This document shows, in pieces, positions 7,211 to 11,913 of a stretch of 14,950 nucleotides of DNA. The notes below the pieces were generated by a model. The model was not told where the DNA came from, did no database searches, and was given only the letters and a program-made list of their open reading frames with translations. The first letter of the stretch is position 1. Every line of letters starts with the position of its first letter. Source of the DNA: Synergistales bacterium (lineage in GTDB: Bacteria; Synergistota; Synergistia; Synergistales; Aminobacteriaceae). Position numbers and translations under genes: made by a program. The stretch is taken from assembly GCA_025997935.1 (NCBI GenBank), contig BNVG01000041.1:1-14950 (forward strand). Reading direction: 5' to 3'.

Positions 7211-7238
7211 ATTATACTCGCGGATGGTCGTTTTTCAA
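7211..7238 (-). promoter_or_regulatory. Sigma-70-type promoter of the RelE-type module
   Basis: Read on the minus strand: TTGAAA (7233-7238), a 16-nt spacer, and a perfect TATAAT (7211-7216). It lies about 43 bp upstream of the antitoxin start. A near-palindrome, GTAAATATATAC, in the leader could be an autoregulatory site. Confidence 0.65.
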
Positions 7239-7253
7239 AGACGAGCGTTCAAG

Positions 7254-7309
7254 CAAAGACAGGCGACCGGAAATTAAAGACGGGCGACCGAGGGCGATCG
7301 CCCCTACAA
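7254..7309. repeat. REP-like palindrome with a partial upstream duplicate
   Basis: GGGCGACCG (7282-7290) and CGATCGCCC (7295-7303) form the family hairpin with one mismatch, followed by CTACA. Just upstream, AAAGACaGGCGACCG (from 7254) is repeated as AAAGACgGGCGACCG (from 7276), a 22-bp-period duplication of the left half. It lies 5 bp before the HD-gene tail copy. Confidence 0.75.
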
Positions 7310-7313
7310 AAAA

Positions 7314-7354
7314 CTATCCCGTCGGGTAGCTGTTCGATTTGTTTTGGTGAAAAT
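7314..7354. pseudogene. 41-bp duplicate of the HD-gene 3' end
   Basis: A copy of 6606-6646 with three C/T differences. Read in the HD frame, two are silent and one turns a Gln codon into TAG. Nothing upstream resembles the rest of the HD gene, so this is only a tail fragment. Confidence 0.8.
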
Positions 7355-7447
7355 GATGTAAAATATAAAATAGGAGAGGCGCGAAAACATCCGCGAAGTG
7401 TCTTTGAGGTTTCCCCTGAAGGGGGGTGATCGTGTGGAGAAAATAAT

Positions 7448-7486
7448 ATAACTCGTATTAGCTGTTTCAGAGCTAATACGAGTTAT
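7448..7486. repeat. Perfect 16-bp inverted repeat (hairpin) with 7-nt loop
   Basis: ATAACTCGTATTAGCT (7448-7463) pairs fully with AGCTAATACGAGTTAT (7471-7486) around the loop GTTTCAG. No T-run follows, so it is not a standard terminator. It may be a cruciform, the stem of a non-coding RNA, or the end hairpin of a mobile element. Confidence 0.85.
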
Positions 7487-7519
7487 CGCCAAACTGCTTA
7501 GGCTCATCAAAGCGCGATA

Positions 7520-7595
7520 AGGGAAACTTGTTAGGGCGTAAGTTCTGGTGAGGTTCCGAGCCTCATCGGGCAACCCAGAAGTCGCCGTTTGACCT
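7520..7595 (+). ncRNA. Candidate structured RNA, possibly an orphan transposon-end (omega-like) RNA
   Basis: Nested pairings are visible: GGCG (7535-7538) with CGCC (7583-7586), TTCTGG (7543-7548) with CCAGAA (7575-7580), and TGAGG (7549-7553) with CCTCA (7561-7565). An alternative GGGCAACCC mini-hairpin lies at 7568-7576. The GGGCAACCCAGAAG stretch resembles right ends of IS200/IS605-type elements, where the TnpB guide RNA is encoded. No tnpA or tnpB gene is present. The plus-strand orientation follows that resemblance. The structure is seen; the family link is from memory and tentative. Confidence 0.35.
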
Positions 7596-7635
7596 CTGAT
7601 AAAGAAACTAAGTGACTGATAAAGACCCTAAGCGA
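7596..7635. repeat. Two tandem 20-bp repeats
   Basis: Units at 7596-7615 and 7616-7635 both follow CTGATAAAGA-nn-CTAAG-n-GA and differ at three positions. They directly follow the structured RNA candidate. Confidence 0.8.
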
Positions 7636-7641
7636 TTCGCA

Positions 7642-7709
7642 CAGCTCGTTCCTCGCTGACTCTCTGCTTATCACACGGCTCATTCTTCGCCGGTTCGCTA
7701 CTTATCCCA
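7642..7709. repeat. Two degenerate 34-bp tandem repeats
   Basis: Units 7642-7675 and 7676-7709 share the pattern C-n-GCTC-n-TTC-n-TCGC ... CTTATC-n-CA, with roughly 70% identity. The end of the second unit overlaps CCCAAACGGT (7706-7715), which pairs with ACCGTTTGGG at 7789-7798. Confidence 0.55.
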
Positions 7710-7798
7710 AACGGTTTTATTATAACAAATATTTACACATCCGCAACTGTTACTTTTGGTGATGGAAACATCAAGCGAACGCGGTTCGACCGTTTGGG
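7706..7798. repeat. 10-bp inverted repeat pair with 73-bp spacer
   Basis: CCCAAACGGT (7706-7715) and ACCGTTTGGG (7789-7798) are exact inverse copies. Similar T/A-rich sequence (TTTTATTATAAC, and inversely GTTTATTTTAAC) extends the resemblance outside and inside the arms. This could mark the ends of a small inserted segment. A minor hairpin, CGAACGCGGTTCG, lies within. Confidence 0.45.
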
Positions 7799-7831
7799 GA
7801 GTTTATTTTAACAAGATTGGGTAATTCTATA

Positions 7832-7860
7832 TTGACAAAAGGAAAATTTATTGGTAAATT
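7832..7860 (+). promoter_or_regulatory. Promoter of the Synergist-CTERM gene
   Basis: TTGACA (7832-7837), a 17-nt spacer, then TGG-TAAATT (extended -10, hexamer 7855-7860). A consensus -35 with good spacing makes this a convincing plus-strand promoter. It implies a leader of about 160 nt before the ATG at 8030. Confidence 0.65.
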
Positions 7861-7929
7861 GCTTGAATAGTTCTTGAGATTGTATAGCATCACGCTAAAC
7901 TGTTTTGTTTCACGCTAAGGAGGGGCGGC

Positions 7930-7962
7930 ATGACAGGGACGGACGATAGGGAAGTGTTGTAG
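7930..7962 (+). CDS. Possible 10-residue leader peptide
   Basis: An ATG at 7930 with AGGAGG (7918-7923) six bases upstream, the best ribosome binding site in the leader, opens a 10-codon frame encoding MTGTDDREVL and ending in TAG. It lies within the untranslated leader of the Synergist-CTERM gene. It could be an attenuator peptide or a chance frame; no codon run or conservation can be judged here. Confidence 0.35.
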   Translation: MTGTDDREVL

Positions 7963-7971
7963 CAGTATTCA

Positions 7972-8010
7972 GTAGAGCGCTCTACGGTTTGAAATTTATG
8001 ATTTACATCA
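7972..8010. promoter_or_regulatory. Palindromes in the leader of the Synergist-CTERM gene
   Basis: GTAGAGCGCTCTAC (7972-7985) is a perfect 14-bp palindrome, followed by ATGATTTACATCAT (7997-8010), a 5-bp inverted repeat around TTAC. They lie 20-60 bp before the start codon, downstream of the predicted promoter. They may be an operator or RNA structures controlling translation. Two CACGCTAA copies also occur further upstream, at 7891 and 7911. Confidence 0.4.
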
Positions 8011-8029
8011 TTTGAAAGGGGTTTTATGA

Positions 8030-8584
8030 ATGAAACGTTTATTTGTAGTGTTGTTGGTTGCGGTATTGGCATTGGGGTTCAGCGGCGCGGCATTCGCGTA
8101 TGAGACTGCTGATGTAAAGGGTCCCAACGGCGCGTTTGAGAAGGAGATTAAGGATAATCTCACTCGTCCGGCCAGCTCCAAAATTTCCATTTCCGGTGTG
8201 GCCGCTGAGGATATCATAAAGGCTACGTTGGATGCGTTTGGGAAACCTGGCACCGGCAAAGTCATAAGACTTGCCAAGGTTACAGTGAGCGAACTTCCTT
8301 CTGGCCACTCCTCCTTACCGTATGCGTTTGCTGCGGGCCATAAAGTATATGACACAGGCACCAAAGGATTTGCAGATTCAAAAGATCTTACCGCCATTAC
8401 GGGAATTGTAAATAATGGAACTCAGGATATTGATCCCAGCGCTACGGTTATAGCGTTTTACGACGCCAAAGTAGGTAACAAGGATTCCGGCAGTGGCGGT
8501 GGTTGTTCTGTGCTGACTCTCGGCGCGTTGCTTGCGTTTGCTATTCCGTTGGTTGCAGTTTCCGCCAAGCGCAAGTCGAAGTAG
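8030..8584 (+). CDS. Secreted Synergist-CTERM sorting-domain protein of unknown function
   Basis: A 184-aa protein. Residues 1-23 are a signal peptide (MKRLFVVLLV...GAAFA). The middle, about 24-150, is soluble with no recognised domain. The C-terminus from residue 153 reads SGSGGGC, then a hydrophobic stretch, then AKRKSK. This Gly/Cys plus membrane plus basic-tail layout is the Synergist-CTERM sorting signal, presumed to be processed at the cell surface; the conserved Cys is residue 159. AAGGGG precedes the ATG. It appears monocistronic, with its own promoter (7832-7860) and terminator (8635-8666). The CTERM is the main taxonomic clue in the window. Confidence 0.85.
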   Translation: MKRLFVVLLVAVLALGFSGAAFAYETADVKGPNGAFEKEIKDNLTRPASSKISISGVAAEDIIKATLDAFGKPGTGKVIRLAKVTVSELPSGHSSLPYAFAAGHKVYDTGTKGFADSKDLTAITGIVNNGTQDIDPSATVIAFYDAKVGNKDSGSGGGCSVLTLGALLAFAIPLVAVSAKRKSK

Positions 8585-8634
8585 TCCGTCCCGAATAAGG
8601 GTGGCGTTTGCCGCTCGTGTTTTGTAACATACCG

Positions 8635-8666
8635 AAGGCGCTCTTCCTCCAAGGGCGCCTTTTATT
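8635..8666 (+). terminator. Intrinsic terminator of the Synergist-CTERM gene
   Basis: AAGGCGC (8635-8641) pairs with GCGCCTT (8655-8661), followed by TTTATT. It lies about 50 bp after the stop codon. Confidence 0.75.
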
Positions 8667-8695
8667 GTGTCTGTTTCTCTTTTGTTTTGAAATAT

Positions 8696-8773
8696 TCGGA
8701 ACAATGCTTGTCTTTGCCGGATTGATTTCAAGTATAGTTTTTGCGATTTTCAAAGGGCAATAAGGGCGTTATG
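8696..8773. pseudogene. 78-bp duplicate of the 3' end of the coiled-coil membrane gene
   Basis: Identical to 10010-10087 except at 8712 (C) against 10026 (A). It includes the code for the last 22 residues, the stop and 13 bp beyond. Nothing upstream matches the rest of that gene. A REP-like palindrome follows both copies at 15-25 bp. The near-identity points to a recent event. Confidence 0.9.
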
Positions 8774-8798
8774 GGGTTTACTCAGGACGTAATCTAAA

Positions 8799-8820
8799 TG
8801 TAGGGGCGACCGCCCCTACG
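8799..8820. repeat. REP-like palindrome
   Basis: GTAGGGGCG (8800-8808), AC, CGCCCCTAC (8811-8819): a 9-bp stem with a 2-nt loop. It shares the GTAGGGGCGACCG / CGCCCCTAC core with the elements at 4389, 4508 and 7282. Confidence 0.8.
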
Positions 8821-8985
8821 AATTGGCGCGCAAATTTTGAGGTGTTTCTCGGTTATCTTTGTATTCAAAGCAATACCGATAATATAGCTATGACATACGA
8901 TGAAAAATTCAGGTTCCGAAAAGCCCGCGATAAGGCAGACGCTGAAAATGCTGAACAGTTCGAGTTATCTTTTCATGCGGTTTGA
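8821..8985. other. Stretch without a convincing gene
   Basis: A 31-codon frame at 8890-8985 (MTYDEKFRFRKARDKADAEN...) has no ribosome binding site and ends exactly where the toxin gene on the other strand ends. Its Lys/Arg/Glu-rich composition is gene-like, so it could be a remnant, but I do not call it. Nothing else stands out. Confidence 0.4.
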
Positions 8986-9258
8986 TTATTTATTCAGTAT
9001 GTCGCTATGTGTTCCAGTCCTATAGAGAACGAGTTCTCCGTTACTCACGGCATAAATCAAAATCCAGTTCGGCTCTATATGGCAATCTCTACACCCAAAT
9101 AAATCTCCCTTGAGCGCGTGGTCGTGGCACTTCGCCGGCAACGGAGACTCATTGAGAAGCAAACCGATAATGCTTCTTAACTTCGTTGTGTCTTTTCCGC
9201 GTTTTGTGACGCGCTCCGTATCGCGGTTAAACTTCGTGGTGTAGGTAGGTTTAAGCAT
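8986..9258 (-). CDS. YafQ-type toxin of the RelE superfamily
   Basis: A 90-aa protein with the YafQ signature: KRGKDTTKL, then LPAKCHDHALKGDLFG, CRDCHIEPNWILIYAV and LVLYRTGTHSDI. The conserved His residues (in HDHALKG, CHIEPNW and GTHSD) that support mRNA cleavage in YafQ are present. It lies 6 bp downstream of its antitoxin, in the usual dinJ-yafQ order. It appears intact. Confidence 0.9.
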   Translation of the reverse strand: MLKPTYTTKFNRDTERVTKRGKDTTKLRSIIGLLLNESPLPAKCHDHALKGDLFGCRDCHIEPNWILIYAVSNGELVLYRTGTHSDILNK

Positions 9259-9264
9259 AGCGTG

Positions 9265-9501
9265 TCAAATCCCTAATTTTGCGAAAAGGTCTTCAGCGGA
9301 CGAACACTTTATACCGCCGCCCTCTTCTATCTCACGAAACGCCTCAAGCGTCTCGTCGTTTAGTTGGTCGAAACTAATCTCGTCATACTCAGCCTCTTGC
9401 AGTTCCGCGGCCTGTTTCTTCGCCGCTACATAATCAAAAAGGCGTTGTAAATCGACAAGAGAAAGATTGTCTATTTCGCGCTCTAACGTCGCTGTTGTCA
9501 T
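9265..9501 (-). CDS. RelB/DinJ-position antitoxin of the YafQ-type toxin
   Basis: A 78-aa acidic protein (MTTATLEREIDNLSLVDLQRLFDYVAAKKQ...). It has an N-terminal helical region that may bind DNA and an acidic tail. Its partner role is inferred from position directly before the toxin. GAAAGGAGT (9511-9519, minus strand) is a strong ribosome binding site. It shares loose N-terminal resemblance with the antitoxin at 6946-7167 (a 'L-ADYVEEL' / 'LFDYVAAK' helix), suggesting a common family. Confidence 0.82.
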   Translation of the reverse strand: MTTATLEREIDNLSLVDLQRLFDYVAAKKQAAELQEAEYDEISFDQLNDETLEAFREIEEGGGIKCSSAEDLFAKLGI

Positions 9502-9530
9502 GTCTAAATCACTCCTTTCGTCATATTCTC

Positions 9531-9551
9531 AACTTCGGAAACTCCGAAGTT
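9531..9551. promoter_or_regulatory. 21-bp hairpin palindrome in the leader of the YafQ module
   Basis: AACTTCGGA (9531-9539), AAC, TCCGAAGTT (9543-9551) is a perfect 9-bp inverted repeat. It lies between the predicted promoter and the antitoxin ribosome binding site, so it could be an operator or a leader-RNA hairpin. Confidence 0.55.
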
Positions 9552-9563
9552 CTTCACCTCTCA

Positions 9564-9585
9564 ATGTGCATGTTAGTATGTGCAT
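9564..9585. promoter_or_regulatory. Candidate operator: paired ATGTGCAT sites
   Basis: ATGTGCAT occurs at 9564-9571 and 9578-9585, a 14-bp period direct repeat immediately downstream of the -10 box of the toxin-antitoxin promoter, around the expected start of transcription. Binding there by the antitoxin-toxin complex would repress the operon, as is usual for type II modules. Confidence 0.5.
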
Positions 9586-9614
9586 ATAATAATTAGCGCT
9601 GAATCATATGTCAA
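9586..9614 (-). promoter_or_regulatory. Sigma-70-type promoter of the YafQ module
   Basis: On the minus strand: TTGACA (9609-9614), 17-nt spacer, TATTAT (9586-9591). This is a consensus -35 and a 5/6 -10 with ideal spacing. Confidence 0.75.
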
Positions 9615-9714
9615 ACGTCATTCAAATAATCAGGCTTGAGAGCCACAAACGATGTGTCAAGAATGGGCGGATTGGTTAGACGTATGGTAAAATACGCGTA
9701 AGAGGGGTGATACT

Positions 9715-10077
9715 ATGCCAACACCACTGACAGCGGAACGGGGCGCGGCTACTGAGAGAGAACGGGTCGCGCCGGATTATATTTTTAGCGAAAGGGCGGT
9801 ATCACAACAGACTTTTAACGCCGAAATAAGGCGCATTGATTTCGAACACTCCACACTTGGAAGAACGCTTGAGAGGATAGAGGCGCGTTTCAATAAGATT
9901 GATGAGCGCTTCGACAAGATAGACGCGCGCTTCGATAAGATGGACGCTAAGTTTAACGAGCGCTTAGACAAACTTGACGCCAAAGTTGATAGCCATTTTT
10001 ACTGGGTAATCGGAACAATGCTTGTATTTGCCGGATTGATTTCAAGTATAGTTTTTGCGATTTTCAAAGGGCAATAA
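9715..10077 (+). CDS. Small coiled-coil protein with C-terminal membrane anchor
   Basis: A 120-aa protein of unknown function. Residues about 45-92 are a regular heptad coiled coil with repeated units of the FDKIDARFDKMD type, mirrored in the DNA as a 21-bp-period repeat. This is followed by one transmembrane helix (YWVIGTMLVFAGLISSIVFAIF) and a short KGQ tail. The layout recalls Bdr-like and DUF1640-like proteins, but similarity of heptads alone proves nothing. AGAGGGGTG precedes the ATG. The last 78 bp, including the membrane segment, exist as a second copy at 8696-8773. Confidence 0.78.
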   Translation: MPTPLTAERGAATERERVAPDYIFSERAVSQQTFNAEIRRIDFEHSTLGRTLERIEARFNKIDERFDKIDARFDKMDAKFNERLDKLDAKVDSHFYWVIGTMLVFAGLISSIVFAIFKGQ

Positions 10078-10087
10078 GGGCGTTATG
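10010..10087. repeat. 78-bp direct repeat, native copy at the 3' end of the coiled-coil gene
   Basis: Partner of 8696-8773 with 77 of 78 identical bases. The two copies bracket the YafQ-type toxin-antitoxin module and most of the coiled-coil gene. Confidence 0.95.
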
Positions 10088-10102
10088 TCGATTTCATAAT
10101 AA

Positions 10103-10125
10103 CGGGCGCGCCGTAGCGCGCCCCT
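10103..10125. repeat. REP-like palindrome, variant
   Basis: GGGCGCGC (10104-10111), CGTA, GCGCGCCC (10116-10123), then CTACGA. It keeps the GGGCG / CGCCCCTAC ends of the other elements but has a different stem centre. It lies between the coiled-coil gene and the polysaccharide operon. Confidence 0.7.
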
Positions 10126-10146
10126 ACGACTGAGGGTGTTTTCTGA

Positions 10147-11913
10147 GTGAAAAAAGCGTTATCCATAGACATTCCGCGCACCTTGGCTTTTGCCGCGGCG
10201 TTTTCCATAGTTTCCCTGCCCGTGTTGGTGTTCAGCCAGTACGGCTGGTATCCGCAGATACATCTTTTTAAGTGGGCCGTAGCTTTTTCCGTGGTCGCTT
10301 ACGGCGCGGGGAGTTGCGCGATAATGCTGGCGACGCAAAGGGGTGAGGTTCAAGTTGCGCGGACGGATCTGGCGTGGCTCGCGCTACTTTTGTTGCTTGC
10401 GTTGCAAGTGGTTTTTGTCCCGGTACGAAACTTTCCGGAGTGGCTAAGGAACTGGTATTTCTTCGCGGCGATAGGCGGCGCCGTGTTTTTGTTGCGTAAT
10501 CTTCCAATAGGCGACGTGTTGCCGGCCATTTTGCGCTCGGTCGCCGTGACGGGCGGAATCTCCGTTATCTTTGGCTTTATCAGGCGCTTCTACCCCGCCG
10601 CCGACATCCCTTTTATTTTTGACATAAGCATGGCGCCGGATCGCTTCGTAGCCAATACCGGTATGGACAACATACTGGGAGTCTATCTCGCCTTGTCCGT
10701 TCTCGCCGGTTGTTGGCTACTTATATGCGCGCGTCGCGCGCGCGGTATTCCAATGACGGTTTTCGACGCTTCGCTTTTGACGCTTAACGCCGCCGGGATG
10801 TGGATGACAGGGTCGAGGTCGGCTCTTCTGTCCTGCGCCGTCGGCGTCGCCGTATTTATCCTCGCGCTTCGCCCAAACGCGCGGCAAATTAAGAGGATGG
10901 CCGTTTTTTTGACCGTGGCGCTGGCTATTTTTATAAGTGTAGCTTATATAGCGCCGAATGCGCTGGAAGTTCAAAGGCGAGATATGAGCGGTTCCCTGTC
11001 GATGGAGAACTTGTCGCCGGCGAGAGAGGGCAGGTACGCTATCTGGGGCATATCCCTCGAGGTCATAAAAGCCGCGCCGGTGTTCGGGGTCGGGCTTGGC
11101 AACTACAAATGGAACTATATGGACGCTATGGCTACGTTCAGGGAGAAATCCGACATACCGCCGAGATACACTTACTGGGCGCACAGCGAATACTTACAGC
11201 TTCTCGCTGAGGTCGGCGTCGTGGGGGCAGCGCCTTTTTTCTTTTTGATATTTTATTATATTTGGCTCGCCGCGAAGTCGCTCAAAGGCGAGCATTCTCA
11301 GGCGCTCGTCTGGGCCTTGGCCGCAGTAGCGGTTTTGGCGGTCGACTCTTGTTTCAGCCGTCCTTTTCATCGTGTGGATACCGCTTTTACTTTGTCGCTG
11401 GCACTATCGCTTATATCGAAATTTTGCGTCTCGCCCGTCGCTTTTGGGCGAGTTGCGCGGATTGTCGTGGGCGGCGCTATTTTCCTTGTCTCTTTCTCCG
11501 GCGTGGCGCTATTCGCTCAGGGCTTCAGCGATCAGAAATACCTTGGAGAATATTTTTACAGTTCCTCGTACATCGTTATTGATCCGTCAAATGTCAGAGA
11601 ACAAGATAAGTATCCTCTCATGTTGGAGGACGCTTACCTTCAGCTTATCGCCAGAGAGAACTACATCAGGGCGCTGACGGACTTTGGCGACAAAGACGAA
11701 AACGACAAGAACTATCGGGACGCGGTTCGGGTGTTGACAAAATATTTCATGACAGAACCGCGCTACCCTGAGCTTAACATGCTGATGTTCCTCTATCAGA
11801 CGCGCGGGGAGTGGAGCGAGGGCGAAAAATATTTCAAGTATTATCCTGAGGATGAACGCGAAAAATTTTTGCGCGGAGAATTTGAAGGGACGTATATGAA
11901 GGAGCAATCATGA
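10147..11913 (+). CDS. O-antigen ligase / polymerase-like membrane protein (Wzy_C)
   Basis: A 588-aa protein with about a dozen hydrophobic segments up to about residue 460. It has the Wzy_C/WaaL signature GVGLGNYKW... AHSEYLQLLAEVGVVG, with the key His at 346 in the large periplasmic loop. Such proteins join or polymerise lipid-linked glycans on the periplasmic side of the inner membrane. The C-terminal 120 residues are soluble and helical (KYFMTEPRYPELNMLMFLYQTRGEWSEGEKYF) and TPR-like. GTG start. It is the first gene of the polysaccharide operon, and its stop overlaps the deacetylase start. Ligase or polymerase activity cannot be told apart from sequence. Confidence 0.82.
   Translation: MKKALSIDIPRTLAFAAAFSIVSLPVLVFSQYGWYPQIHLFKWAVAFSVVAYGAGSCAIMLATQRGEVQVARTDLAWLALLLLLALQVVFVPVRNFPEWLRNWYFFAAIGGAVFLLRNLPIGDVLPAILRSVAVTGGISVIFGFIRRFYPAADIPFIFDISMAPDRFVANTGMDNILGVYLALSVLAGCWLLICARRARGIPMTVFDASLLTLNAAGMWMTGSRSALLSCAVGVAVFILALRPNARQIKRMAVFLTVALAIFISVAYIAPNALEVQRRDMSGSLSMENLSPAREGRYAIWGISLEVIKAAPVFGVGLGNYKWNYMDAMATFREKSDIPPRYTYWAHSEYLQLLAEVGVVGAAPFFFLIFYYIWLAAKSLKGEHSQALVWALAAVAVLAVDSCFSRPFHRVDTAFTLSLALSLISKFCVSPVAFGRVARIVVGGAIFLVSFSGVALFAQGFSDQKYLGEYFYSSSYIVIDPSNVREQDKYPLMLEDAYLQLIARENYIRALTDFGDKDENDKNYRDAVRVLTKYFMTEPRYPELNMLMFLYQTRGEWSEGEKYFKYYPEDEREKFLRGEFEGTYMKEQS

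Noticed and set aside
7304..7573. Minus-strand 89-codon open frame
   Set aside because: It runs through the gene-tail copy, the perfect hairpin and half of the structured RNA, with no protein-like motifs.
7596..7709. CRISPR array
   Set aside because: Only two copies each of two different, directly abutting units and no unique spacers of regular length.
7762..7824. 20-codon frame METSSERGSTVWGVYFNKIG
   Set aside because: No ribosome binding site, and it overlaps the inverted-repeat arm. Protein-like in look but unsupported.
7880..7990. c-di-GMP or similar riboswitch in the CTERM leader
   Set aside because: The CACGCTAA repeats superficially recall a GEMM motif, but the conserved core and receptor helices are not present.
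8890..8985. 31-codon frame before the YafQ-type toxin gene
   Set aside because: No ribosome binding site or recognisable family. Kept only as a possible remnant.
10717..11184. Minus-strand 155-codon frame opposite the O-antigen ligase
   Set aside because: Arg/His-rich composition without domain features, typical of an antisense shadow of a membrane protein gene.
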